A DNA stretch of 64,000 bases from Cloacibacterium sp. TD35 (GTDB taxonomy: Bacteria > Bacteroidota > Bacteroidia > Flavobacteriales > Weeksellaceae): NCBI RefSeq assembly GCF_028864635.1, contig NZ_CP104850.1:998001-1062000 (forward strand). The letters are read 5' to 3'. The number at the start of each line of letters is the position of its first letter. Position 1 is the first letter of the stretch. The position numbers were made by a program, and so were the translations under genes. Shown piece after piece: positions 8,654 through 18,820 of this stretch. A model generated the notes under the pieces. It was given only the letters and a program-made list of their open reading frames with translations. It had not been told where the DNA came from and did not search any database.

Positions 8654-8661
8654 CAAAGTTA
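8654..8661 (-). promoter_or_regulatory. -7 promoter element of recJ, abutting the start codon
   Basis: On the minus strand TAACTTTG is followed by CATTT and then ATG. With a start site 4-7 bases after the element, transcription would begin at or next to the ATG. Confidence 0.5.
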
Positions 8662-8718
8662 GGGAAAAAATAATTGCTAATTTAATAGACATTTGTTATT
8701 AGTTCTATTTTAAAAACA

Positions 8719-8748
8719 AAAAAAACCGCTCAAAAATTTGAGCGGTCT
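8719..8748 (-). terminator. Terminator of the ABC-F gene
   Basis: ACCGCTCAAA and TTTGAGCGGT pair around a short loop; on the minus strand a run of T residues follows. Confidence 0.8.
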
Positions 8749-8779
8749 ATTTTTTAACTTTTGTCTTTCGACTTTCAGT

Positions 8780-10778
<1,999 letters not shown>

Positions 10779-11237
10779 ATGAAGATAGAAAAAACCATAA
10801 ATATTTTAAATAAACGAGCAAAATTCGAATATGAAATTTTAGAACAGATAGAAGCAGGAATTGTTCTCACGGGAACCGAAATTAAAGCGCTTCGTTCGTC
10901 TAAAGCATCTATTACAGAGAGTTTTTGTCAGTTTATAGAAAATGAGTTGTTCGTTGTGAATATGAGTATTGATGAGTATAAATTGGGAACTTTTTATAAT
11001 CATAAAATCAAAAGAGAGCGTAAACTCTTATTACACAAGAAAGAATTGCAAAAGTTTCAAAGAAAGTTGAAAGATGTAGGAATGACTGTAGTGCCGCTTA
11101 AGCTATATATAAATGATAGAGGCAAGGCAAAAATGCTTATAGCACTAGGAAAAGGGAAGAAACTTTTTGATAAAAGAGAAACAATAAAAAACAGAGAAAA
11201 TAAAAGAAATTTAGACAGAATATTAAAGAAAACCTAA
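10779..11237 (+). CDS. smpB: SsrA-binding protein SmpB
   Basis: Binds tmRNA and carries it to stalled ribosomes for trans-translation. 152 residues from the ATG at 10779; the frame runs up to a TTG at 10767, but MKIEKTINILNKRAKFEYEI is the natural N-terminus. Family blocks are AKFEYEILEQIEAGIVLTGT (OB core), EIKALRSSKASITESFC, and a Lys/Arg-rich C-terminal tail (KTIKNRENKRNLDRILKKT) that folds into the decoding centre. The ssrA gene is not in the window. The next gene, an OmpA porin, has its own promoter. Confidence 0.95.
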   Translation: MKIEKTINILNKRAKFEYEILEQIEAGIVLTGTEIKALRSSKASITESFCQFIENELFVVNMSIDEYKLGTFYNHKIKRERKLLLHKKELQKFQRKLKDVGMTVVPLKLYINDRGKAKMLIALGKGKKLFDKRETIKNRENKRNLDRILKKT

Positions 11238-11243
11238 AAAAAC

Positions 11244-11275
11244 TTTGTTTTTAACGATATTTTGTGTTTATTTTG
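11244..11275 (+). promoter_or_regulatory. Probable promoter of the OmpA-family gene
   Basis: TTTG at 11244-11247 is followed 21 bases later by TATTTTG (11269-11275), one base short of the TAnnTTTG consensus. A leader of about 28 bases runs to the ATG at 11305. Confidence 0.4.
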
Positions 11276-11304
11276 CATTATCAATTATTTAATCATTTAA
11301 TTCT

Positions 11305-12738
11305 ATGAAAAATCTAAAATTAGGAATTTCAGCATTGGCACTTACACTTGCCTCTACTGCTTTCGCTCAAACTACTTCTAACCCATGGGTTATTGGAGTT
11401 GGTGCACATGGAGTGAATCATATGGGAGTTGCTAACGGTGGTGTTGACAAAGTATTTGACAACTTCGATCAAGTTTTCACACTTAACAACTATACTATTA
11501 CTCCTCCATTATCAAAATTAACTATTGCAAGAAACCTTAACAAGTATTTTGTTCTTGACTGGCAGACTTCTGTAGGTAACGTAAATAACAAAAGATTTGA
11601 CATGGGGAAAGAATTTTTCCTACAAACAGGTCTTGGTTTACAATTTAAATTTGCAAGTCTTTGGGATGAAGAGTCTTGGTTTGATCCATATGCAAGAGTT
11701 GGAGCTAACTATTTAAGACATGATTATTCAGGTCTTACTTTCCCAAGACATGACAATGCTAATGATGTTACACTAGGAAGCTATAATGGAGATGATTTAG
11801 TAGGTAAAGCTAATCACTTCACAGCTGCTGCTGGTTTAGGTTCTAACTTCTGGTTAACTAAAAACTTTGGTTTAAACTTACAAGGAGATTATGTAGCTAC
11901 ACCTGGAGATGATTCAAGTGTTGCTAACTTCTGGCAAGCTTCTGCGTCATTAATGTTCAGATTTGGTAACACAGATAGAGACAAAGATGGTATCAAAGAT
12001 AAAGATGATGCTTGTCCAGATGTACCTGGTTTAGCTCAATTCCAAGGTTGTCCAGATACTGACGGTGACGGTGTTGCTGATAAAGATGATAACTGTCCTG
12101 AAGTTGCTGGTCCAGTAGAAAACAATGGTTGTCCTTGGCCAGATACAGATGGTGATGGTGTTCTTGATAAAGATGACGCTTGTCCATCAGTAGCAGGTCC
12201 TGCTGCAAACAATGGTTGTCCTTGGCCAGATACAGATGGTGATGGTATCCTTGACAAAGATGATGCTTGTCCTACAGTTGCTGGTTTAGCTCAATATAAT
12301 GGTTGTCCAAGAACTGATGTAAACGTTGCTGATGATGTAACTAAAGCTTTAAACGATATCTTATTTGATTTCAACAAAGCTACCATCAGACCAGAATCTA
12401 AAGAAAAATTAGACCAAGCTGCTGCTTATATTAAAGATTTCCCTGCTGGTAAATTCTTAATCGAAGGTAGAACAGATAAAAAAGGTTCTGATGCTTATAA
12501 CTTAAAACTTTCTAGACAAAGAGCTGCTTCTGTTGTTGCTGCTTTAGAAGCTAGAGGTGTAGCTCCTGAACAACTTAAATCAAGAGGAGTTGGTGAAGCT
12601 AAAGCTACTGTAGCTGAAACTGCATCAGACGCTGAAAGATTAGCTGACAGAAGAGTTGTTGTAGAAGCTATTTCTGCTGCTGCTTGGGATGCTATCCAAA
12701 AATCAGATCTTCCAGCTGCAAAAAAATCTAAAAAATAA
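11305..12738 (+). CDS. OmpA-family outer-membrane protein with TSP3 calcium repeats
   Basis: 477 residues. Signal peptide 1-21 (ending ASTAFA), then a beta-barrel to about 225 starting NPWVIGVGAHGVN. Four thrombospondin type 3-like repeats follow (about 228-335), each with D-x-D-x-D-G-x-x-D-x-x-D-x-C-P calcium-binding spacing and paired Cys. An OmpA peptidoglycan-binding domain closes it (about 345-460; DILFDFNKATIRPES, EGRTDKKGSDAYNLKLSRQR). It should span the outer membrane and anchor it to peptidoglycan. Codon choice is strongly biased (GCT, GGT, TTA, AGA), suggesting very high expression. Two of the repeats are nearly identical in DNA. The gene has its own promoter and a strong terminator. 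Confidence 0.93.
   Translation: MKNLKLGISALALTLASTAFAQTTSNPWVIGVGAHGVNHMGVANGGVDKVFDNFDQVFTLNNYTITPPLSKLTIARNLNKYFVLDWQTSVGNVNNKRFDMGKEFFLQTGLGLQFKFASLWDEESWFDPYARVGANYLRHDYSGLTFPRHDNANDVTLGSYNGDDLVGKANHFTAAAGLGSNFWLTKNFGLNLQGDYVATPGDDSSVANFWQASASLMFRFGNTDRDKDGIKDKDDACPDVPGLAQFQGCPDTDGDGVADKDDNCPEVAGPVENNGCPWPDTDGDGVLDKDDACPSVAGPAANNGCPWPDTDGDGILDKDDACPTVAGLAQYNGCPRTDVNVADDVTKALNDILFDFNKATIRPESKEKLDQAAAYIKDFPAGKFLIEGRTDKKGSDAYNLKLSRQRAASVVAALEARGVAPEQLKSRGVGEAKATVAETASDAERLADRRVVVEAISAAAWDAIQKSDLPAAKKSKK
12133..12306 (+). repeat. Tandem 87-base repeats inside the OmpA-family gene
   Basis: Two adjacent 87-base units (12133-12219 and 12220-12306) begin identically with CCTTGGCCAGATACAGATGG and encode the 29-residue TSP3 unit PWPDTDGDG...NGC. 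More diverged units cover about 11980-12132. They are candidates for slippage or recombination. Confidence 0.75.
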
Positions 12739-12759
12739 TCAATTATTTTAAGATAAATT

Positions 12760-12790
12760 TAAACACCCTTATTTTTAAGGGTGTTTTTTT
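12760..12790 (+). terminator. Strong terminator after the OmpA-family gene
   Basis: AAACACCCTT (12761-12770) pairs with AAGGGTGTTT (12777-12786), followed by T residues. Confidence 0.85.
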
Positions 12791-12803
12791 GTGCTAATTT
12801 TCT

Positions 12804-12811
12804 TATTTTTG
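12804..12811 (+). promoter_or_regulatory. -7 promoter element of the YebC gene
   Basis: TATTTTTG ends 20 bases before the ATG at 12832. This excludes an earlier start inside the preceding terminator. Confidence 0.55.
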
Positions 12812-12831
12812 CAAACGTAAAATATCAAATT

Positions 12832-13572
12832 ATGGGACGCGCATTCGAATATAGAAAAGCTTCAAAAATGGCTCGTTGGGATAAAATGGCCAAAACGTTT
12901 TCTAAAATTGGGAAAGATATCGCTATTGCAGTAAAAGCTGGCGGTCCAGATCCAGATTCTAACCCTGCTCTTAGAAGATGTATCCAAAATGCAAAAGGGG
13001 CAAACATGCCTAAAGACAATGTAGAAAGAGCGATTAAAAAAGCTTCTGGGGCAGATGCAGAACATTATGATGAGGTTACTTATGAAGGATATGGACAAGG
13101 AGGTGTAGCTTTTTTCGTAGAGTGTACAACGAATAACTCTACCAGAACGGTTGCAAACGTAAGAGCGATTTTCAATAAGTTTGATGGTAATTTAGGCAAG
13201 AACGGAGAGTTAGCTTTCATCTTTGACAGAAAAGGAATTTTCACCATAGATAAATCTTTAATCAAAATGGATTGGGATGACTTCGAGATGGAAATGATTG
13301 ATGGTGGAGCAGAAGAAATTGATAGCGATGAAGAAGAAGTGATGATTACTACTGCTTTTGAAGATTTCGGTTCTATGTCTCATAAATTAGATGAGCTAGG
13401 AATAGAAGCTAAAAGTGCCGAATTACAAAGAATTGCTAATAATACCAAAGAGGTAAACGAAGAACAGTTCAAAGCTAATATGAAAATGCTAGAACGTTTC
13501 GAAGATGATGATGATGTGCAAAACGTTTACCACAATATGGAAATTACAGATGAACTGATGAATTCTCTATAA
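12832..13572 (+). CDS. yebC: YebC/PmpR/TACO1 family protein
   Basis: 246 residues from the ATG at 12832. The frame is open back to 12781, but those codons overlap a terminator and the promoter. Family blocks are MGRAFEYRKASKMARWDKMA, KAGGPDPDSNPALRRCIQNA, NMPKDNVERAIKKASG and the YEGYGQGGVAFFVE loop, followed by an acidic C-terminal half. The family was long annotated as a transcription regulator; more recent work on homologues points to a role in translation, including of proline-rich stretches. It is a single-gene unit ending in a shared terminator. Confidence 0.92.
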   Translation: MGRAFEYRKASKMARWDKMAKTFSKIGKDIAIAVKAGGPDPDSNPALRRCIQNAKGANMPKDNVERAIKKASGADAEHYDEVTYEGYGQGGVAFFVECTTNNSTRTVANVRAIFNKFDGNLGKNGELAFIFDRKGIFTIDKSLIKMDWDDFEMEMIDGGAEEIDSDEEEVMITTAFEDFGSMSHKLDELGIEAKSAELQRIANNTKEVNEEQFKANMKMLERFEDDDDVQNVYHNMEITDELMNSL

Positions 13573-13578
13573 AAATAA

Positions 13579-13606
13579 AAAGCCGCAAATTTTGCGGTTT
13601 TTTTTT
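13579..13606. terminator. Bidirectional terminator between yebC and the acetyltransferase gene
   Basis: AGCCGCAAA and TTTGCGGTT pair, flanked by A and T runs; the neighbouring genes converge here. Confidence 0.75.
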
Positions 13607-13607
13607 A

Positions 13608-13898
13608 TTAAGGAAATACATCTTCTATATCTTTCATTCTCAGCATGACAGAACGAGCATAAGAACAATGTGGAACAATAGTCCAATCGTTTTCTCTCGA
13701 AAATTCTATGCCTTTTTCTACGAGTTTTTTCCCCATTCCTTGTCCCTCGAATTTAGGAAAAACCATAACATAAGAAATAATCAGTGTGTTTTTCTCTGGC
13801 TGAATCGTGTAAGTCAGCCTTCCGATTTCTTCGCTTTCATTTTTAAGAGAAATAAAGCCTCCGTTTCCGTTTTTATGATTTTCAAAAGTTAAATTCAT
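13608..13898 (-). CDS. Small GNAT-type N-acetyltransferase
   Basis: 96 residues: a minimal acetyltransferase of the short GNAT group (Pfam Acetyltransf_CG/NATD1-like). The acetyl-CoA-binding loop FPKFEGQGMGKKLVEKG (about 48-64, Q-x-x-G-x-G/K) and the family ending IVPHCSYARSVM (about 75-86) are visible. The substrate is unknown. It stands alone and converges with yebC. Confidence 0.8.
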   Translation of the reverse strand: MNLTFENHKNGNGGFISLKNESEEIGRLTYTIQPEKNTLIISYVMVFPKFEGQGMGKKLVEKGIEFSRENDWTIVPHCSYARSVMLRMKDIEDVFP

Positions 13899-13994
13899 AA
13901 TCTAAATTTTTATAAAAGTAAGAAATTTTAAAATTCGAACATCATATAATTGCATTTGATTAAATTTCCTTATAATTTAGCATTTCTGTATATT

Positions 13995-15251
13995 ATGAAA
14001 ATTTCAAAATCACATCTTTTAGACGGAAAAACTATTTCCATTACAGGTTCGAAAAGTATCTCGAATCGTTTGCTTATTTTGGGCAAATTATTCGGAGATT
14101 TAAAATTAGAAAACCTTTCAAATAGTCAAGATACTCAACTTTTACAAAAAGCACTCAACGAAGATTCTGAAACAGTAGATATTCATCACGCTGGAACTGC
14201 AATGCGTTTTTTGACATCATTTTATGCCATTCAAGAAGGAAGAAAAACCATTCTTACTGGTTCTGCAAGAATGAAGCAAAGACCCATAAAACCATTGGTT
14301 CATTCATTAAGAGAATTAGGTGCAGAAATTAATTATCTGGAAAATGAAGGTTTTCCGCCTTTAGAAATTCAAGGAAGAAAAATTGAGAAAAATTTCGTAA
14401 AAATTTCTGCTAATATTTCTTCACAGTTTATTACGTCATTATTATTGATAGGGGCAAGTTTAGAAAACGGTTTAGAAATAGAATTACAAGGCGAAATAAC
14501 TTCTCGTTCCTATATTAAAATGACACTTAAAATCTTAAAAGACATTGGGGGTGAAACACGTTTTGAAGGAAATACTATAAAAATATTAAGTGCTGCGTCG
14601 TCTTTATCGAATCAAAAATTAGATAGGCATTATCACTCTTCTAAGATTAAGCATTATACGGTAGAAAGCGATTGGAGTTCGGCTTCTTATTTTTATTCTT
14701 TGGTGGCAATTGGTAAGAAAAAAATGCATCTCAAGAGTTTTTACGCGCATTCATTGCAAGGGGATTCTGCCTTAAAGGAAATTTATTTGAAATTTTTCGG
14801 GGTAAATACCATTTCTGATGCAGGAGAGAATAAAATCACATTACTTCCAGATACCCATTTTAAATATCCAGAAAAATTCGTTTTGGATATGAATGATTGT
14901 CCAGATATTGCTCAAACAGTTTGTGTGACTTGTGTTGCGCTGAAATTGCCTTTTGAAATTTCAGGTTTAGGAACTTTGAAAGTGAAAGAAACAGATAGAC
15001 TGGTTGCACTTCAAAATGAATTAGAAAAAATAGGTTGCAGAACAGAAATTACCGAAAACTCCATTAAATCTCTAGAGTTTTTTGAGCCGAAGAATGAGAT
15101 TTCTATTGCAACATACAATGACCACAGAATGGCGATGAGCTTTGCGCCTTTTGCTTTGGTAAAAGAATTAGACATACAAAACGAAAATGTAGTAGAAAAG
15201 TCTTATCCAGATTTTTGGACGGATTTTTTTGAAATTACAGAGAAATCGTAA
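13995..15251 (+). CDS. aroA: 3-Phosphoshikimate 1-carboxyvinyltransferase (EPSP synthase)
   Basis: Sixth step of the shikimate pathway: joins phosphoenolpyruvate to shikimate 3-phosphate. 418 residues from the ATG at 13995; the frame begins at a TTG at 13950, but MKISKSHLLDGKTISITGSK is a proper start. Conserved blocks: GSKSISNRLL (substrate-binding Lys/Ser/Arg), HHAGTAMRFL, GSARMKQRPIKPL, SSQFITSLLL, VESDWSSASYFY, MNDCPDIAQT with the catalytic Asp, LKVKETDRL, and YNDHRMAMSFAPF. The otherwise conserved PEP-loop Asn/Gly region is shortened compared with enterobacterial enzymes, as usual in this phylum. The SDR gene follows after 26 bases. Confidence 0.96.
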   Translation: MKISKSHLLDGKTISITGSKSISNRLLILGKLFGDLKLENLSNSQDTQLLQKALNEDSETVDIHHAGTAMRFLTSFYAIQEGRKTILTGSARMKQRPIKPLVHSLRELGAEINYLENEGFPPLEIQGRKIEKNFVKISANISSQFITSLLLIGASLENGLEIELQGEITSRSYIKMTLKILKDIGGETRFEGNTIKILSAASSLSNQKLDRHYHSSKIKHYTVESDWSSASYFYSLVAIGKKKMHLKSFYAHSLQGDSALKEIYLKFFGVNTISDAGENKITLLPDTHFKYPEKFVLDMNDCPDIAQTVCVTCVALKLPFEISGLGTLKVKETDRLVALQNELEKIGCRTEITENSIKSLEFFEPKNEISIATYNDHRMAMSFAPFALVKELDIQNENVVEKSYPDFWTDFFEITEKS

Positions 15252-15277
15252 TGACTTCTTAAATAAAATAATAGTCG

Positions 15278-16066
15278 ATGACAATAATAATCACTGGAAC
15301 TTCAACGGGAATTGGCTTTGCACTCGCTGAATATTTTGGCAAAAAAGGGTATAAAGTTTTTGGTTTAAGTCGAAAAAATGTGGAGAGTCAATATTTTACC
15401 ACAATTCCAACGGATATTACAGATAATGCACAAGTTCAAGCTGCGATTTCAGAAATTTTGAAAACGGAAAGTAGAATAGATGTGCTCATCAATAATGCAG
15501 GAATGGGAATGGTAGGCGCTGTAGAAGATTCTACCAAAGAAGACATTTTGAAGTTACTCAATCTGAATTTAGTTGGGGCGGTACAAATGATGACTGCGGT
15601 AATGCCCAAAATGCGTGAACAAAAATTCGGTAAAATCATCAATGTATCGAGTATTGGTTCAGAAATGGGACTTCCGTTTCGTGGATTTTATTCGGCGTCT
15701 AAATCTGCGCTAGATAAAGTGGTAGAAGCTATGCGTTACGAAGTCTATCAATGGAATGTAGAGGTTTGCAGTTTGCATTTGGGTGATATCAAAACCAAAA
15801 TCGCTGAGAATAGAGTGAAAACTCAAGTTTCAGAACCGTATAAAAATGTTTTTGATAAGGTGTATTCTTTGATGAATGCACACGTAGATGAAGGAACAGA
15901 ACCTTTGGAAGTAGCACTATTTATTGAAAAATTATTAGAAAAAAAATCTTGGAAAGCGCATTATTATTTCGGGAAGTTCGGGCAGAAAATTGGTGTTCCT
16001 CTTAAATGGATTCTTCCTCAGAAAACCTATGAAAATCTGATGAAGAAATATAATAAAATGGATTGA
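15278..16066 (+). CDS. Short-chain dehydrogenase/reductase (classical SDR)
   Basis: 262 residues. The nucleotide-binding motif TGTSTGIGFALAEYF (residues 6-20), NNAGMGMVG, the catalytic Ser in VSSIGSEMG and the YSASKSALDK triad place it among classical SDR oxidoreductases. No special membrane or substrate domain. The ATG is 26 bases after aroA, so the two are probably cotranscribed, but nothing suggests a link to the shikimate pathway. The substrate is unknown. Confidence 0.88.
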   Translation: MTIIITGTSTGIGFALAEYFGKKGYKVFGLSRKNVESQYFTTIPTDITDNAQVQAAISEILKTESRIDVLINNAGMGMVGAVEDSTKEDILKLLNLNLVGAVQMMTAVMPKMREQKFGKIINVSSIGSEMGLPFRGFYSASKSALDKVVEAMRYEVYQWNVEVCSLHLGDIKTKIAENRVKTQVSEPYKNVFDKVYSLMNAHVDEGTEPLEVALFIEKLLEKKSWKAHYYFGKFGQKIGVPLKWILPQKTYENLMKKYNKMD

Positions 16067-16103
16067 TTTCAGTTGAAAATTGTGAATTGAAAGTTGAAAA
16101 TTA

Positions 16104-17708
16104 TTGAAGTTATTCTTAAAAATATTTTTTGTTCTGTTTTGCGTTTTTTATAATGCGCAACAGAAACAATTCATCTTAATTGATGTTCAAACCAAAAAAG
16201 AATTCATTAAAAAAGATTCTCTCTCCGCAGCTCTATTTCTAGATTCTTTAGCCGAAAATAACTATTACTTTACCAAGATTTTAAATGTTGAAAAAGTAGA
16301 CAAAATCACGAAAATAAATTTTGATAAAGGCAAGAATTTCAATGAAGCGAAAGTGCAATTTTCACCAGAGACTACTAAGTTTTTAAAGACCAAATCAGAA
16401 ATTTTCACCAAAAATTTAGATTCTCTCAAACAAAATATCAACCAAAGATACATTAATGAAGGTTTTGCTTTTAACCGAGTGAAAACACAATTTTTAGGCT
16501 TTGAAAACGATGTTCCGAAAGTTGAAATTTCTGTTTTCAAAGGTGATAAAAGATTAATCAATGGTTTTGTTTTACAAGGTTTTACCAAGGTTCCGAAACG
16601 CTTTGTGAAAAATTTAGAAAAAGAATTTGTAGGAAAAACGTATGATGATAGTAATCTTCTTAAAATAAATTCAAGGTTAGAAAACCATCCTTTTTTGGTT
16701 CTAGAAAAAACTCCGCAAACCCTTTTTACCAAAGATTCTACACAAATTTATCTTACTTTTCAAAAGAAAAAAGCCAATAATTTTGATGGAATTCTCGGAT
16801 TCGGGAATAATGATAAAAATAAATTTAGTTTCACAGGAAGTATTAATCTTAATCTGAAGAATGTTTTTAATAGTTTTGAAATTATCTCTCTGTATTGGCA
16901 AAGAAATCAACAGAGCGGACAAAACTTCGACTTCCAAACTGATATTCCTTACCTTTTCGGTTCTAACATCGGTACGAATCTCAATATGAATATTTACCGT
17001 CAAGATTCTACTTTTGCAAATGTTAAATTTCGTCCGGCATTGTATTTTCATCTTTCACCAAAACAGAAAGTTGGCGCAAGAGGAAATTTTGAAATTTCGT
17101 CTGTTTTAGATGATACTTATACTTCGGGACAAGACTTTAGCAAAAAAGGGATTGGTGCTTTTTATGAGTTTACAGAAACCTCAGAAGAAGCTCTTTTTGT
17201 TTACAAAACCAAAATTATTGGTGAGGCGGATTTACTCAGTTCTTTTTACCAAAATTTAGAAAAAACTTTTCAACAAACCCGCTATTTTGTTTTTGCAGAG
17301 CGCAATTTTCATCTTAAAGGGAATCATTATTTCAATGTGAAAGCTGAATCTGCAATGCTAGATTCAGATGGAGAGATCACTACGAATGAACTTTTCAGAA
17401 TTGGTGGTTATAATTCGTTGCGTGGTTTCAATGAACAATCACTTTTTACAGATTTTTATGCTTTTGGTGGGTTAGAATATCGTTATTTAGTTAATAATCA
17501 AGCGTTTTTTGATGTTTTTGGGCAGTTAGCTAATGTGAGGAATTCTACACTGAAAACCACATCTAAACTCTATAGTTTCGGGCTTGGTTTTAATTTTTTA
17601 TTACCAATTGGCTTGATGACTTTTCAGATTTCAAACGGGCAAGAGTTTAATAATCCATTTAAATTTCAAGATACCAAAATTCATTGGGGAATAATTAGTA
17701 AGTTTTAA
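16104..17708 (+). CDS. Omp85-superfamily outer-membrane protein (BamA/TamA-like)
   Basis: 534 residues, predicted to start at a TTG because no in-frame ATG precedes the signal peptide KLFLKIFFVLFCVFYNA. After the signal come POTRA-like segments (about 105-235; e.g. YINEGFAFNRVKTQFLGF and RLINGFVLQGFTKVPKRFVK). The C-terminal barrel carries the L-R-G-F signature (IGGYNSLRGFNEQSLF, about 430-445) that marks loop L6 of BamA, TamA and FhaC, and ends in WGIISKF with a terminal Phe. The short POTRA region argues against BamA itself. A role in assembly or export of outer-membrane proteins is inferred. Confidence 0.75.
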   Translation: MKLFLKIFFVLFCVFYNAQQKQFILIDVQTKKEFIKKDSLSAALFLDSLAENNYYFTKILNVEKVDKITKINFDKGKNFNEAKVQFSPETTKFLKTKSEIFTKNLDSLKQNINQRYINEGFAFNRVKTQFLGFENDVPKVEISVFKGDKRLINGFVLQGFTKVPKRFVKNLEKEFVGKTYDDSNLLKINSRLENHPFLVLEKTPQTLFTKDSTQIYLTFQKKKANNFDGILGFGNNDKNKFSFTGSINLNLKNVFNSFEIISLYWQRNQQSGQNFDFQTDIPYLFGSNIGTNLNMNIYRQDSTFANVKFRPALYFHLSPKQKVGARGNFEISSVLDDTYTSGQDFSKKGIGAFYEFTETSEEALFVYKTKIIGEADLLSSFYQNLEKTFQQTRYFVFAERNFHLKGNHYFNVKAESAMLDSDGEITTNELFRIGGYNSLRGFNEQSLFTDFYAFGGLEYRYLVNNQAFFDVFGQLANVRNSTLKTTSKLYSFGLGFNFLLPIGLMTFQISNGQEFNNPFKFQDTKIHWGIISKF

Positions 17709-17884
17709 ATTAACCCCAAAAGTTTTCTCTAAACTGCTGTAAAATAAGGCGAAATTTCCAGAATGTTAAAATTTTTTAGAATCCTTGAGTTCTTCTAACA
17801 ATTATTAACAGTTGAAAAAAAAGTTTAATAGAAGTTTAACTATAATACTAGTTTTAACTGTTTTATTTAATCCTAAAAACAAAG

Positions 17885-17892
17885 TATTTTTG
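17885..17892 (+). promoter_or_regulatory. -7 promoter element of the 17903 gene
   Basis: TATTTTTG ends 10 bases before the ATG at 17903, a shorter leader than most in the window. Confidence 0.45.
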
Positions 17893-17902
17893 CTCCATAT
17901 TT

Positions 17903-18697
17903 ATGAAGCGAATTTTACTACTTAGCTGTTTGCTGTTTTTTACATCAATAAGCGCTCAGACTTTTTCTGGAACTCTTTTTATGCGAGATAAATCATCTTT
18001 CTATCTCAACCAGATATACGTAACCAATTTAAATGAGCAGAGAACTTACCTTACTTCATACACTGGTGATTTTAAGATTCCAGCGAAAGTAGGTGATGTA
18101 ATAAGGTTTACCTCAATTGTTTCTGAACGAAAAGATATTAAAATTACTCCTCAGTTACTCGAAAATCCTCGAAATTTAATAGAACTTGAGGTTGCTTACA
18201 GAGATATTCAAGAAGTTATTTTGAGTAGATTTAAGCCTACAGGAAACCTTAGAAAGGATGTTCGTGCTTTGGATTCTAAGAAATCTTCTCTAGAAGTGGC
18301 TAAAATAGTTGGCTTGCCAGCTCCAAAAGGTGACGGAACCCCTCCTGTTACTCCGATTGCAAGTTTAGTAAACGGTGGATTTAGCATTAGTTTAGAAAGT
18401 CTTTATGATGTAATTTCTGGTGAAGCAAAGAAAAAACAAAGACTTCAAGAATACGAAAGAATGCAGATAGGCATTAAAAACATTAAAGCTTATCTGGGCG
18501 ATGATTATTTTACCAGATTAAAAGTGCCTCTTCATTTGGTAGATAATTTCTTACAATTTGTTTATACTTCTGATAATTTGAAAATCTATATAGATGTTGC
18601 TAATTATGAAGCAGTAAAGGTTTCCATCGAAAAATATCTGCCTATTTATCAGAAAAGACTTCGTAATTCTCATTTACAAGAAATTTTAACTAACTAA
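17903..18697 (+). CDS. Secreted protein with a carboxypeptidase-regulatory-like domain
   Basis: 264 residues, signal peptide about 1-18 (ISAQ). The N-terminal part (20-100; SGTLFMRDKSSFYLNQIYVT to LIELEVAYRDIQEVIL) follows the pattern of the carboxypeptidase regulatory-like (CarboxypepD_reg) fold found at the N-terminus of SusC-type receptors, here without plug or barrel. The rest is mostly helical and charged. Proteins of this design are common and uncharacterised in flavobacteria. A palindrome (TTTTAACTAAC/GTTAGTTAAAA, 18684-18713) overlaps the stop codon but has no T-run. Confidence 0.65.
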   Translation: MKRILLLSCLLFFTSISAQTFSGTLFMRDKSSFYLNQIYVTNLNEQRTYLTSYTGDFKIPAKVGDVIRFTSIVSERKDIKITPQLLENPRNLIELEVAYRDIQEVILSRFKPTGNLRKDVRALDSKKSSLEVAKIVGLPAPKGDGTPPVTPIASLVNGGFSISLESLYDVISGEAKKKQRLQEYERMQIGIKNIKAYLGDDYFTRLKVPLHLVDNFLQFVYTSDNLKIYIDVANYEAVKVSIEKYLPIYQKRLRNSHLQEILTN

Positions 18698-18766
18698 TAG
18701 TTGTTAGTTAAAATTATTAATAGAATCCGTTTATATTTATGATTTTTATCGCTTTTTAACAATTGT

Positions 18767-18800
18767 TTTGTATTTCTATTTAAAAATAGTTATATCTTTG
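18767..18800 (+). promoter_or_regulatory. Promoter of trmB (-33 TTTG and -7 TATCTTTG)
   Basis: TTTG at 18767-18770 and TATCTTTG at 18793-18800 are separated by 22 bases. The GTG start lies 20 bases further on. Confidence 0.6.
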
Positions 18801-18820
18801 TCCCATAAATCGAAATATTT

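Noticed and set aside
11993-12257. Two minus-strand frames with His/Ser/Pro repeats
   Set aside because: Shadows of the TSP3 repeats of the OmpA-family gene.
18684-18713. Palindrome at the end of the 17903 gene as a terminator
   Set aside because: The stem is good but no T-run follows on either strand.
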